Positions 44,001 through 52,345 of a stretch of 64,000 nucleotides of DNA are shown here, in pieces (the first letter of the stretch is position 1; every line of letters begins with the position of its first letter). The DNA lies in contig NZ_OY782495.1 of the NCBI RefSeq assembly GCF_963677715.1, positions 2,532,001-2,596,000 on the forward strand, read 5' to 3'. The notes under the pieces were generated by a model. The model made no database searches. It worked only from the letters and a program-made list of their open reading frames with translations, and was not told where the DNA came from. A program made the position numbers and the translations under genes. Source of the stretch: an uncultured Bacteroides sp. GTDB lineage: Bacteria; Bacteroidota; Bacteroidia; Bacteroidales; Bacteroidaceae.

Positions 44001-45782
44001 CTATAATTCTCTTGTTTGTTCTTTTAGCCAGACTTTTTCTTCATCATTTAAATAGTCAGAAAGAATGTTGTATACTTTTTGATGATATTCATTGAACCAG
44101 TTAATTTCTTCTTTTGTTAGCAAGCCTTTGACTATGCCTTTCTTGCAAATGGGGCAAAGGGTGATCGTTTCGAATTTGAGAAATTCGCTAAACATGCCTT
44201 TTTTGTCTTTGCACACTAAAAGAAGATTTTCGGTACGGATGCCGTGACTTCCTTCTATATATATTCCTGGTTCATTAGATGTGACCATGCCTGGTTGCAG
44301 AGTAACAGGGTTTTCGTTCGTGCGAATGCTTTGAGGCCCTTCGTGTACATTGAGGAAATGGCCTACTCCATGTCCTGTCCCATGTAAATAGTTCATCCCA
44401 TGATTCCACAAAGGCATATGAGCTAGTACATCCAATTGTGCTCCACGTGTACCTGTGGGGAATTTAGCCATGGCTAAATCGATATGCCCTTTTAGCACCA
44501 ATGTGTAATTACGAGCTTCTTCCTCTGTTAATTCGCCGAGAGCTATTGTTCGGGTAATGTCTGTAGTACCATCTAAATATTGAGCGCCTGAATCGAGGAG
44601 TAAAAAGCCTTTTGGTAAGAGTTTTGCGTCTGTTTTTGGCGTTGCAGAATAATGTACGATGGCGGCGTGTTCTTTATAACCGGCAATTGTATCAAAACTT
44701 TCTCCTATGTACTTTTCTTGCTGAGCGCGAAACTCGTGAAGTCTTTTATCGATACTCATCTCTGTTTCTTGACCTGATAAAACAGCATTCTCTAACCATT
44801 TAAGGAATTTGACTAAAGCAACTCCGTCACGTTTCATAGCATGGTGTATGCCGGAAATCTCTATCTCGTTTCTTATTGCTTTCAACAAGGCAATAGGTGA
44901 TTGGCTATCTATTATTCTACATTCGGGATTGATCGTAGAATAAATAAAGTAGTTCGTTTTATCAAAGTTCAGTAAAATGTTTCCTGTGTTGATCGTTGAA
45001 AGATAACTGCTAACATCTTTATAATCGCAAATGCTGATATTTTGCTTTTGTAGATAGAATTTGACTTCTGTTGAAAGTTTCTCTGGTGAGATAAAATAGA
45101 CTGTTTCGTTTTGTGTTATTAGCAAATAGCTGATTATTACTGGATTGCATTTTACATCATTTCCTCTTAAATTAAGGCACCAGGCTATTTCATCAAGGGA
45201 TGAAAGGAAAAGCCCTTCAGCTTTCTTCTCTTTTATCTCTTTGCGAATGAGAGCTATCTTTTCTATGCAGCTTACTCCTGCGTATGAGATGTCGTAGATG
45301 TAAGCTTGCGCCTTTGGCATCGGTGGCTGATCTTCCCATATCTCTTTCATCGGATCTAGAGATGTATCAATTTTTAGATCAATATCGGCAAGAGCTGTTC
45401 TCATTTCTATTACTTGTTTTATTGAAAACATTTTTCCATCTATTCCCAATATATCGGAGCTTCTTAGATTGCTGCGAAGAAAATCCATGATAGATGGTGT
45501 CTCGGGTAGCATTTCTCTATATAGATTTATGCAGGTTCCATGAAGTTGTTCGGATGCTTGAAGAAAGTAACGAGAATCTGTCCATAATCCGGCTTGGTCT
45601 AGTGTTACGACTATTGTTCCCGCAGAACCGTTAAAACCTGATATCCATTCTCTGAATTTCCAGTGGGGTGATACGTATTCGCTAAGATGTGGATCTGTAC
45701 TTGGGATAATGAAAGCGGCAAAACCTTTTTGTTTAAGTACCTTTCGTAGAGAAGCAATGCGCTGATCGATTATATGTTCCAT
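44001..45782 (-). CDS. Aminopeptidase P family metallopeptidase
   Basis: The 593-residue enzyme has two creatinase-N-like domains and a C-terminal pita-bread metallopeptidase domain. Visible are LLDSGAQYLDGTTDITRTI (two metal Asp), HGTGHGVGHFLNVHEGPQSIR (His) and a late Glu motif MVTSNEPGIYIEGSHGIRTEN. The order fits Xaa-Pro aminopeptidase, which removes an N-terminal residue before proline, in the three-domain long form. No signal peptide is seen, so it should be cytoplasmic. It has a good promoter at 45811-45841. Confidence 0.93.
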   Translation of the reverse strand: MEHIIDQRIASLRKVLKQKGFAAFIIPSTDPHLSEYVSPHWKFREWISGFNGSAGTIVVTLDQAGLWTDSRYFLQASEQLHGTCINLYREMLPETPSIMDFLRSNLRSSDILGIDGKMFSIKQVIEMRTALADIDLKIDTSLDPMKEIWEDQPPMPKAQAYIYDISYAGVSCIEKIALIRKEIKEKKAEGLFLSSLDEIAWCLNLRGNDVKCNPVIISYLLITQNETVYFISPEKLSTEVKFYLQKQNISICDYKDVSSYLSTINTGNILLNFDKTNYFIYSTINPECRIIDSQSPIALLKAIRNEIEISGIHHAMKRDGVALVKFLKWLENAVLSGQETEMSIDKRLHEFRAQQEKYIGESFDTIAGYKEHAAIVHYSATPKTDAKLLPKGFLLLDSGAQYLDGTTDITRTIALGELTEEEARNYTLVLKGHIDLAMAKFPTGTRGAQLDVLAHMPLWNHGMNYLHGTGHGVGHFLNVHEGPQSIRTNENPVTLQPGMVTSNEPGIYIEGSHGIRTENLLLVCKDKKGMFSEFLKFETITLCPICKKGIVKGLLTKEEINWFNEYHQKVYNILSDYLNDEEKVWLKEQTREL

Positions 45783-45810
45783 TTTTTATGTGATTAATTG
45801 TATTATGTAA

Positions 45811-45841
45811 CAAAGGTAATCAATTTTGTTGATCGCTTCAA
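45811..45841 (-). promoter_or_regulatory. Promoter of the aminopeptidase P gene
   Basis: Minus strand: -33 TTG (45839-45841), 20 bases, -7 TACCTTTG (45811-45818), about 29 bases before the ATG at 45782. Confidence 0.65.
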
Positions 45842-45936
45842 CTGCTTTTTAGCTAAAATGCTCCCGTGAATTTGCCCCTTCTAGCTTATTTCTAATTGAT
45901 TTTGACGATATTCTTTCAGAAATAGTAGCTGAAAGT

Positions 45937-45967
45937 TTTGTGAATAAAGAAAGTATGTGTAATTTTG
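45937..45967 (+). promoter_or_regulatory. Promoter of rpsU
   Basis: TTTG (45937-45940), 19 bases and TAATTTTG (45960-45967) is a textbook match. The leader of about 50 bases has no Shine-Dalgarno-like sequence. Confidence 0.75.
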
Positions 45968-46022
45968 CGGCGCAATTTAACTCTGAGTTTTAAAAACCAT
46001 AACATATTTAATAAGAATAAAA

Positions 46023-46214
46023 ATGATTGTAGTACCCGTAAAAGAAGGCGAAAACATTGAGAAAGCGCTAAAGAAGTTTAAGAGAAAATTCGAAAAAACA
46101 GGCATTGTGAAGGAATTAAGAAGAAGACAGCAATTTGACAAACCGTCTGTAACAAATAAACTTAAGAGAGAGCATGCCGTTTATGTTCAAAAGCTTCAGC
46201 AAATAGAAGATTAA
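46023..46214 (+). CDS. rpsU: 30S ribosomal protein bS21
   Basis: The 63-residue basic protein begins MIVVPVKEGENIEKALKKFKRKFEKTGIVKEL, the bS21 signature, and is the usual Bacteroidota length. In this phylum bS21, together with bS18 and bS6, helps sequester the anti-Shine-Dalgarno end of 16S rRNA (shown for Flavobacterium johnsoniae), which explains why SD sequences are little used. Its own leader has no SD here. It is followed by xerC and hpf in the same direction. Confidence 0.97.
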   Translation: MIVVPVKEGENIEKALKKFKRKFEKTGIVKELRRRQQFDKPSVTNKLKREHAVYVQKLQQIED

Positions 46215-46288
46215 TAATTCGTAATATCCTTTGAATTATTGATTTTCTTTCTTATATTCGTTGCTTTATTAATGGACGCAACAATATT

Positions 46289-47182
46289 ATGTTAGCAGAA
46301 AATGTTTTTCTGGAATATCTTCGTTATGAACGGAATTATTCTGATAAGACCATTATAAGTTATGGCTCAGATATTTCTCAATTCCATGAATTTGTTCAAA
46401 AGAAAGTAGAAGTGTTCGATCCGGCATCTGTGAACTCGCAGATGGTGAGGGATTGGATTATTGCTTTAATGGAAAAAGGATATACGGCTACGTCTGTTAA
46501 TCGTAAGTTGAGTTCGTTAAGGTCATTTTATAAATTTCTTCTTCGGAATAAGAATATTAAATTTGATCCTTTGCGTAATGTAACTGGACCTAAAAACAGG
46601 AAAGTATTGCCTTCGTTTTTGAAAGAAAGGGAAATGGACGAACTTCTTGATAAAACAGATTTTGGTGGAGGTTTTATCGCGTGCAGGGATCGATTAATCA
46701 TTGAAATGTTTTATGCTACGGGTATTCGGCTTTCGGAACTTATTGGTTTGAATGATTCGGATGTGGACTTTTCTTGTTCTCAACTTAAAGTGACAGGGAA
46801 AAGAAATAAACAGCGGATAATTCCTTTCGGTGATGAGTTAAAGGAGTCCATGCTTGTGTATGTTGGCATTAGAGGCGAAGAAGTTTTGATGAAAGATTTG
46901 AGCTCTAATGCTTTTTTTGTTAGGATAAATGGCAAACGATTATATGATAGTCTGGTCTATAACGTAGTAAAACGGAACCTATCGAAAGTGGTTACACTTA
47001 AAAAAAGAAGTCCTCATGTACTTAGGCACACTTTTGCGACCTCTATGCTTAATAATGAGGCAGAGCTAGGTGCTGTGAAAGAACTTCTTGGTCACAATAG
47101 CTTATCGGCTACAGAGATTTATACGCATACTACTTTTGAAGAGTTGAAAAAGGTATATAAACAGGCCCATCCAAGGGCTTAA
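46289..47182 (+). CDS. xerC: Tyrosine recombinase XerC/XerD type
   Basis: The 297-residue protein has the N-terminal SAM-like core-binding domain and a catalytic domain with all residues of the family: Arg147 (GIRLSEL), Lys171, His243 and Arg246 (HVLRHTFA), His269 (LLGHNSL) and Tyr278 (EIYTH). It should resolve chromosome dimers. Its place between rpsU and hpf is typical of Bacteroidota and argues against a phage or mobile integrase. No att-like repeats are nearby. Confidence 0.9.
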   Translation: MLAENVFLEYLRYERNYSDKTIISYGSDISQFHEFVQKKVEVFDPASVNSQMVRDWIIALMEKGYTATSVNRKLSSLRSFYKFLLRNKNIKFDPLRNVTGPKNRKVLPSFLKEREMDELLDKTDFGGGFIACRDRLIIEMFYATGIRLSELIGLNDSDVDFSCSQLKVTGKRNKQRIIPFGDELKESMLVYVGIRGEEVLMKDLSSNAFFVRINGKRLYDSLVYNVVKRNLSKVVTLKKRSPHVLRHTFATSMLNNEAELGAVKELLGHNSLSATEIYTHTTFEELKKVYKQAHPRA

Positions 47183-47184
47183 AA

Positions 47185-47192
47185 AAGGAGGT
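47185..47192 (+). promoter_or_regulatory. Perfect Shine-Dalgarno of hpf (AAGGAGGT)
   Basis: All eight bases pair with the conserved 3' end of 16S rRNA, 4 bases before the ATG at 47197. Such strong sites are almost absent elsewhere in this window. Confidence 0.8.
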
Positions 47193-47196
47193 TATT

Positions 47197-47496
47197 ATGG
47201 AAGTCAGGATTCAATCAATTCATTTTGATGCTTCGGAGCAATTGCAGTCTTTTATTCAAAAGAAGGCGTTGAAATTGGAAAAATTTCATGATGATATAAA
47301 AATCGTGGAGGTGTCGTTAAAAGTAGTGAAACCGGAAACTGCAATAAATAAGGAAGCTGGAGTAAAAGTAATGGTCCCCAATGGAGAATTATATGCAAAT
47401 AAAATTTGTGATTCATTTGAACAGGCAGTCGATGAAGCTCTTGAAGCTTTGGGGAAGCAGCTCCTTAAGCACAAAGAGAAATTAAGAAATAAATAA
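47197..47496 (+). CDS. hpf: Ribosome hibernation-promoting factor (HPF/YfiA)
   Basis: The 99-residue protein is a short HPF/YfiA type with the beta-alpha-beta start (MEVRIQSIHFDASEQLQSFIQKK) and the basic C-terminal helix. It binds the 30S decoding region and helps inactivate or pair ribosomes in slow growth. The short form lacks the long C-terminal domain of HPF-long. It is preceded by an unusually strong SD, in contrast to neighbouring genes, and is 14 bases past the xerC stop. Confidence 0.93.
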   Translation: MEVRIQSIHFDASEQLQSFIQKKALKLEKFHDDIKIVEVSLKVVKPETAINKEAGVKVMVPNGELYANKICDSFEQAVDEALEALGKQLLKHKEKLRNK

Positions 47497-47511
47497 AATA
47501 TTCTCAAAAGT

Positions 47512-47542
47512 TTTGTGGGAAAGAAATAAATATCTAAATTTG
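47512..47542 (+). promoter_or_regulatory. Promoter of the tRNA-tuf operon
   Basis: TTTG (47512-47515), 19 bases and TAAATTTG (47535-47542) is a strong consensus match, 55 bases before the first tRNA. Confidence 0.8.
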
Positions 47543-47596
47543 CAGCCGTTTCGCTCGCAATAGAACGTTTCGGTTGCATTTTTAAATATAAATGCT

Positions 47597-47670
47597 GCCT
47601 CTTTAGCTCAGTTGGCCAGAGCACGTGATTTGTAATCTCGGGGTCGTTGGTTCGAATCCGACAAGAGGCT
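47597..47670 (+). tRNA. tRNA-Thr (anticodon TGT)
   Basis: The 74-nt cloverleaf has acceptor GCCTCTT/AAGAGGC, a D arm (GCTCAGTTGGCCAGAGC), anticodon TGT in a TTTGTAA loop, and a T arm (GTTCGAATC). The anticodon stem has one mismatch by my reading. The 3' CCA is not encoded. Confidence 0.9.
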
Positions 47671-47676
47671 CGAAAT

Positions 47677-47759
47677 GGGCAAATACCAGAGTGGCCAAAT
47701 GGGGCAGACTGTAAATCTGCTGGCTTACGCCTTCGGTGGTTCGAATCCATCTTTGCCCA
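47677..47759 (+). tRNA. tRNA-Tyr (anticodon GTA)
   Basis: The 83-nt gene has acceptor GGGCAAA/TTTGCCC, anticodon GTA at 47711-47713, and the long variable arm of class II tRNAs. It is 6 bases after tRNA-Thr. Confidence 0.93.
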
Positions 47760-47795
47760 CATTTTAAAGCGAGGTGCAAAGCTTGAGCAAGAAAT

Positions 47796-47868
47796 GCGGA
47801 AGTAGCTCAGTTGATAGAGCATTAGCCTTCCAAGCTGAGGGTCGCGGGTTTGAGCCCCGTCTTCCGCT
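47796..47868 (+). tRNA. tRNA-Gly (anticodon TCC)
   Basis: The 73-nt gene has acceptor GCGGAAG/CTTCCGC, anticodon TCC at 47829-47831 and a normal T arm. Confidence 0.93.
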
Positions 47869-47876
47869 CTTTCTTT

Positions 47877-47948
<72 letters not shown>

Positions 47949-48006
47949 CATTAAAAATATGTAAAATAAGTGCTGATTATTAATCAAATAAATAACAAGT
48001 AAAGCT

Positions 48007-49188
48007 ATGGCTAAAGAGAAATTTGAACGAACCAAACCGCATGTTAACATTGGTACTATTGGTCATGTCGATCATGGTAAAACAACATTAACTGCTGCTA
48101 TCACTACAGTGTTAGCTAAAAAAGGCCTTTCAGAAGTTAGATCTTTTGATCAGATTGATAATGCTCCTGAAGAAAAGGAAAGAGGTATTACTATTAACAC
48201 CTCTCATGTTGAATATCAAACAGCTAATCGTCACTACGCTCACGTAGACTGTCCGGGCCATGCTGACTATGTTAAAAACATGGTTACTGGTGCTGCTCAG
48301 ATGGATGGTGCAATTATTGTTGTTGCTGCCACTGATGGTCCTATGCCTCAGACTCGTGAACATATTCTATTGGCTCGTCAGGTAAACGTTCCTAAATTGG
48401 TCGTTTTCATGAATAAATGTGATATGGTTGATGACGAGGAGATGTTGGAACTTGTTGAAATGGAAATGAGAGAATTACTTTCGTTCTATAATTTTGATGG
48501 TGATAATACTCCTATTATTCGCGGATCTGCGCTTGGTGCGTTGAATGGTGTAGAAAAATGGGAAGATAAAGTAATGGAATTGATGGATGCCGTTGATACT
48601 TGGATCCCATTGCCTCCGCGTGATATTGATAAACCTTTCTTGATGCCTGTTGAGGACGTATTCTCGATTACTGGTCGAGGTACTGTTGCTACTGGTCGTA
48701 TTGAAGCTGGAATAATTAAAGTTGGCGATGAAATTCAAATTCTGGGTTTAGGAGAGGATAAAAAGTCGGTCGTTACAGGTGTAGAAATGTTTCGTAAATT
48801 ACTTGATAGAGGTGAAGCTGGCGATAATGTAGGATTGTTGCTTCGCGGCGTTGATAAGAATGATATTAGACGTGGTATGGTGCTTTGTCATCCTGGGCAG
48901 ATTAAGCCTCATACAACATTCAAAGCTGAGGTATATATTTTGAAGAAAGAAGAAGGTGGACGCCACACTCCATTTCATAATAAATATCGTCCTCAATTTT
49001 ATCTTCGTACGATGGATTGTACAGGTGAAATTACTCTTCCTGAAGGAACAGAGATGGTAATGCCAGGCGATAATGTTACGATTACGGTAGAGTTGATTTA
49101 TCCGGTAGCATTGAACATCGGCCTTCGTTTCGCTATTCGTGAAGGTGGGCGTACTGTTGGCGCTGGTCAAATTACTGAAATTCTGTAA
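48007..49188 (+). CDS. tuf: Elongation factor Tu
   Basis: EF-Tu delivers aminoacyl-tRNA to the ribosome. The 393-residue protein has G1 [10 protein letters not shown]2 [13 protein letters not shown]3 DCPGHADY, G4 NKCD and G5 SALG, followed by the two beta-barrel domains. Gene and tRNAs form one transcript unit typical for this phylum. The hairpin after its stop separates it from tRNA-Trp. No second tuf copy is in the window. Confidence 0.98.
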   Translation: MAKEKFERTKPHVNIGTIGHVDHGKTTLTAAITTVLAKKGLSEVRSFDQIDNAPEEKERGITINTSHVEYQTANRHYAHVDCPGHADYVKNMVTGAAQMDGAIIVVAATDGPMPQTREHILLARQVNVPKLVVFMNKCDMVDDEEMLELVEMEMRELLSFYNFDGDNTPIIRGSALGALNGVEKWEDKVMELMDAVDTWIPLPPRDIDKPFLMPVEDVFSITGRGTVATGRIEAGIIKVGDEIQILGLGEDKKSVVTGVEMFRKLLDRGEAGDNVGLLLRGVDKNDIRRGMVLCHPGQIKPHTTFKAEVYILKKEEGGRHTPFHNKYRPQFYLRTMDCTGEITLPEGTEMVMPGDNVTITVELIYPVALNIGLRFAIREGGRTVGAGQITEIL

Positions 49189-49202
49189 GTAAATAAATAA
49201 TA

Positions 49203-49238
49203 AATCAGTTCTTGGTGATTTTTTATCAAGAACTGATT
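49203..49238 (+). terminator. Hairpin between tuf and tRNA-Trp
   Basis: AATCAGTTCTTG (49203-49214) and CAAGAACTGATT (49227-49238) form a perfect 12-bp stem with a T-rich loop. No T-run follows, so it may be an mRNA stability or processing element rather than a terminator. Confidence 0.5.
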
Positions 49239-49246
49239 GTATATTC

Positions 49247-49319
49247 ACGGGAGTAGCTCAGTTGGTAGAGCACCGGTCTCCAAAACCGGGTGTCGGGAGT
49301 TCGAGCCTCTCCTCCCGTG
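49247..49319 (+). tRNA. tRNA-Trp (anticodon CCA)
   Basis: The 73-nt gene has acceptor ACGGGAG/CTCCCGT, anticodon CCA in a CTCCAAA loop and stem CCGGT/ACCGG, with a standard T arm. It lies directly before secE, an order conserved in many bacteria. Confidence 0.95.
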
Positions 49320-49333
49320 CTAATATTTTTCAA

Positions 49334-49525
49334 ATGAAGAAAATAGTAGCTTATATCAAAGAATCTTATAACGAACTTGTGCATAAAGTATCGTGGCCGA
49401 CGTATTCTGAACTGACCAATAGTGCAATAGTTGTTTTGTATGCTTCCCTGCTTATTGCATTGGTGGTGTTTGCGATGGACTTCTGTTTCCAAACATTAAT
49501 GGAAAAAGTGATTTATCCACATTAA
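49334..49525 (+). CDS. secE: Preprotein translocase subunit SecE
   Basis: The 63-residue protein has the SecE core: an amphipathic helix with YIKESYNELVHKVSWPTYSEL and one membrane helix (about 35-58). It clamps SecY in the translocon. It starts at the ATG at 49334, 14 bases after tRNA-Trp, and is just before nusG. Confidence 0.95.
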   Translation: MKKIVAYIKESYNELVHKVSWPTYSELTNSAIVVLYASLLIALVVFAMDFCFQTLMEKVIYPH

Positions 49526-49538
49526 TAAAAGGTGAAAA

Positions 49539-50081
49539 ATGTCCGAGATTGAAAAGAAATGGTATGTTTTACGTGCTATAAGTGGGAAAGAAGCTAAAGT
49601 TAAAGAGTATCTTGAAGCTGATATTAAAAACAGCGACCTTGGTGAATATGTGTCTCAGATCTTGATCCCGACTGAAAAGGTGTATCAGGTTCGCAATGGT
49701 AAAAAAGTTGTGAAAGAGAGAAACTACCTTCCAGGTTATGTTTTGGTTGAGGCTGCTTTGGTTGGTGAGGTTTCTCATCATCTTAGAAATACTCCTAATG
49801 TGATAGGTTTCTTGGGTGGTTCTGATAAACCGGTACCGCTTAGACAGTCGGAGGTAAATCGTATACTTGGAACAGTTGACGAACTTCAGGATTCTGGTGA
49901 AGAATTAAATATTCCATATGTAGTTGGTGAAACTGTAAAAGTAACTTTTGGCCCTTTTAGTGGGTTTAGTGGTCTCATTGAAGAAGTTAATAGTGAAAAA
50001 AAGAAACTTAAGGTTATGGTAAAAATATTTGGGCGGAAAACACCGCTCGAATTAGGCTTTATGCAGGTTGAGAAAGAATAA
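49539..50081 (+). CDS. nusG: Transcription antitermination protein NusG
   Basis: NusG (180 residues) binds RNA polymerase and ribosome or Rho. The NGN domain (KKWYVLRAISGKEAKVKEYLE, with LPGYVLVEA) and the C-terminal KOW domain (GETVKVTFGPFSGFSGLIEEVN) are both present and normal. Gene order secE-nusG-rplK-rplA-rplJ-rplL-rpoB-rpoC is conserved. Confidence 0.97.
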   Translation: MSEIEKKWYVLRAISGKEAKVKEYLEADIKNSDLGEYVSQILIPTEKVYQVRNGKKVVKERNYLPGYVLVEAALVGEVSHHLRNTPNVIGFLGGSDKPVPLRQSEVNRILGTVDELQDSGEELNIPYVVGETVKVTFGPFSGFSGLIEEVNSEKKKLKVMVKIFGRKTPLELGFMQVEKE

Positions 50082-50137
50082 TGCAGGTGTTACGCTGTAC
50101 TACTCTTCATTAATGTTTATATATAAATTAATAAAAA

Positions 50138-50581
50138 ATGGCTAAAGAAGTTGCTGGACTAATCAAATTACAGATTAAAGGAGGCGCGGCAAATCCATCA
50201 CCTCCCGTAGGGCCTGCTTTGGGTTCCAAGGGAATTAATATTATGGAATTTTGCAAGCAATTCAATGCCAGAACCCAAGACAAGGCAGGTAAAATATTGC
50301 CTGTTGTTATTACTTACTATACGGATAAGTCTTTTGACTTTGTAATCAAAACTCCTCCTGTTGCTATTCAATTGCTTGAGATAGCTAAGGTAAAGAGTGG
50401 TTCAGCTGAGCCTAACCGTAAGAAAGTGGCCGAATTGACTTGGGAACAGGTTGGCGCGATTGCTCAAGATAAAATGGTAGACTTGAACTGTTTTACTGTA
50501 GATGCTGCCATGAAAATGGTTGCGGGTACAGCAAGAAGTATGGGCATCGTTGTAAAAGGGGAATTCCCAGTTAATAATTAA
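50138..50581 (+). CDS. rplK: 50S ribosomal protein uL11
   Basis: The 147-residue protein begins [44 protein letters not shown], the uL11 N-terminal domain with the conserved prolines of the thiostrepton-binding cleft. The C-terminal rRNA-binding domain completes it (AGTARSMGI). It is 56 bases past nusG and 16 bases before rplA. Confidence 0.98.
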   Translation: MAKEVAGLIKLQIKGGAANPSPPVGPALGSKGINIMEFCKQFNARTQDKAGKILPVVITYYTDKSFDFVIKTPPVAIQLLEIAKVKSGSAEPNRKKVAELTWEQVGAIAQDKMVDLNCFTVDAAMKMVAGTARSMGIVVKGEFPVNN

Positions 50582-50597
50582 AATAACTTCAATTGTA

Positions 50598-51296
50598 ATG
50601 GGTAAACTGACAAAGAATAAAAAGTTAGCTGCAGGGAAAATTGAAGCAGGGAAGGCATACTCATTAAAAGAGGCCTCGTCTTTGGTGAAGGAGATTTCTT
50701 TTACTAAGTTTGATGCTTCTTTGGATATCGATGTGCGTCTAGGTGTTGATCCACGTAAAGCCAACCAAATGGTTAGAGGCGTTGTTTCTCTTCCTCATGG
50801 TACAGGTAAAAATATACGTGTTTTGGTGCTTTGTACACCAGATGCTGAAGCTGCTGCAAAAGAAGCGGGTGCTGATTATGTTGGTCTTGATGAATATATT
50901 GAAAAGATCAAAGGTGGATGGACAGACATTGATGTAATCATTACGATGCCATCTATAATGGGTAAAATTGGTGCTTTGGGGCGTGTGTTAGGCCCTCGTG
51001 GACTAATGCCCAATCCTAAAAGTGGTACTGTTACCATGGATGTTGCTAAGGCTGTAATGGAAGTGAAGCAAGGTAAGATTGACTTTAAGGTTGATAAAAG
51101 CGGTATTGTTCATACTTCTATCGGTAAAGTTTCATTTGATGCAGAAAAAATTCGTGATAATGCGAGAGAGTTTATTTCAACATTGAATAAACTGAGACCC
51201 ACTGCAGCTAAGGGAACATATGTTAAAAGTATTTTTCTTTCTAGTACAATGAGTGCGGGGATAAGAATTGACCCGAAATCTGTCGAGGAAATCTAA
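50598..51296 (+). CDS. rplA: 50S ribosomal protein uL1
   Basis: The 232-residue protein forms the L1 stalk. It shows the family motifs [46 protein letters not shown] and [15 protein letters not shown]. In other bacteria L1 represses its own rplK-rplA mRNA; a leader site was not identified here. Confidence 0.98.
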   Translation: MGKLTKNKKLAAGKIEAGKAYSLKEASSLVKEISFTKFDASLDIDVRLGVDPRKANQMVRGVVSLPHGTGKNIRVLVLCTPDAEAAAKEAGADYVGLDEYIEKIKGGWTDIDVIITMPSIMGKIGALGRVLGPRGLMPNPKSGTVTMDVAKAVMEVKQGKIDFKVDKSGIVHTSIGKVSFDAEKIRDNAREFISTLNKLRPTAAKGTYVKSIFLSSTMSAGIRIDPKSVEEI

Positions 51297-51300
51297 TAAT

Positions 51301-51307
51301 AAGGAGG
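51301..51307 (+). promoter_or_regulatory. Strong Shine-Dalgarno of rplJ (AAGGAGG)
   Basis: Seven bases match the anti-SD, ending 4 bases before the ATG at 51312. Neighbouring ribosomal genes in the operon lack one. Confidence 0.75.
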
Positions 51308-51311
51308 AACA

Positions 51312-51824
51312 ATGAGAAAGGAAGATAAAAATACTATCATTGAGCAAATTACTGCTATTGTTAAAGAATATAGCCATTTCTATTTAATAGATATGAATGC
51401 TATGAATGCTACTAAGACTAGTAATCTAAGGAGAGCCTGCTATAAAGAGGATGTTAAGCTGATGGTTGTGAAGAATACTTTGCTGCATAAAGCTCTCAGC
51501 TCTTTGGATGTAGATTACTCTCCTCTTTACAATTCTCTTAAAGGCTCTACATCTGTGATGTTTTGTAACGCCGCAAATGTACCAGCCAAGTTGCTGAAGG
51601 AAATTGCTAAAGACGGCATGCCGGGACTTAAAGCAGCTTATGCTGAGGAGAGCTTTTATATTGGAGCTGATCAATTAGAGGCTTTAATAAGTATTAAGAG
51701 TAAAAATGAGGTTATTGCTGATATTATTGCTTTGCTGCAATCACCAGCGAAAAATGTCATCTCAGCTCTTCAAACAGGTGGTAATACTCTTCATGGAGTT
51801 TTAAAGACTCTAGGTGAAAGATAA
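51312..51824 (+). CDS. rplJ: 50S ribosomal protein uL10
   Basis: The 170-residue protein anchors the L7/L12 stalk. The N-terminal rRNA-binding domain (MRKEDKNTIIEQITAIVKEYSHFYLIDM, with VVKNTLLHKAL) and the C-terminal helix for L12 dimers are present. It starts 15 bases past rplA with a strong SD. In E. coli L10-L12 represses this cistron; the strong SD here may mark similar control. Confidence 0.97.
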   Translation: MRKEDKNTIIEQITAIVKEYSHFYLIDMNAMNATKTSNLRRACYKEDVKLMVVKNTLLHKALSSLDVDYSPLYNSLKGSTSVMFCNAANVPAKLLKEIAKDGMPGLKAAYAEESFYIGADQLEALISIKSKNEVIADIIALLQSPAKNVISALQTGGNTLHGVLKTLGER

Positions 51825-51869
51825 TTAATAAAAATATTTAGTAAATTAAACATTTAAATCATACAAAAA

Positions 51870-52241
51870 ATGGCAGATTTGAAAGCTTTTGCAGAACAAT
51901 TAGTTAACTTGACAGTGAAAGAAGTTAATGAACTTGCAACTATCCTTAAGGAAGAGTACGGTATTGAACCTGCAGCGGCAGCGGCAGTAGTTGCAGCAGG
52001 TCCTGCAGCAGCAGCAGCTGTGGAAGAAAAAACTTCTTTTGATGTAGTATTGAAAAATGCTGGTGCAGCTAAACTTCAAGTGGTTAAAGCTGTGAAGGAA
52101 AGTTGTGGTCTTGGCTTGAAAGAAGCTAAAGACATGGTAGATGGTGCACCTAATGTAATAAAAGAAGGTTTATCTAAGGACGAAGCGGAATCATTGAAAA
52201 AAACATTGGAAGAAGCTGGGGCTGAGGTTGAACTTAAATAA
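51870..52241 (+). CDS. rplL: 50S ribosomal protein bL12
   Basis: The 123-residue protein has the N-terminal dimer domain, an Ala-rich hinge (about 35-50) and the C-terminal domain with [21 protein letters not shown] and [15 protein letters not shown], which contacts translation factors. A terminator-like hairpin follows before rpoB. Confidence 0.98.
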   Translation: MADLKAFAEQLVNLTVKEVNELATILKEEYGIEPAAAAAVVAAGPAAAAAVEEKTSFDVVLKNAGAAKLQVVKAVKESCGLGLKEAKDMVDGAPNVIKEGLSKDEAESLKKTLEEAGAEVELK

Positions 52242-52266
52242 CATTAGCCTGGAAATCAGGTAGTTC

Positions 52267-52304
52267 GGTTAAGAATCCTTTTTTGAAGGATTCTTAACCT
52301 TTTT
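52267..52304 (+). terminator. Strong terminator or attenuator between rplL and rpoB
   Basis: GGTTAAGAATCCTT (52267-52280) and AAGGATTCTTAACC (52286-52299) are perfectly complementary over 14 bp with a 5-base loop, then TTTTT. No promoter-like box of the TAnnTTTG type is obvious between it and rpoB, so it is likely partial, as in the rplL-rpoB attenuator of E. coli. Confidence 0.8.
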
Positions 52305-52345
52305 GTGTATATATTTAAAATTAAGTTCTACAAATTCATTGACAG

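Noticed and set aside
46289-47182. Tyrosine recombinase as a mobile-element integrase
   Set aside because: It sits in the conserved rpsU-xerC-hpf context with no att repeats, cargo or tRNA-end duplication, so a housekeeping Xer role fits better.
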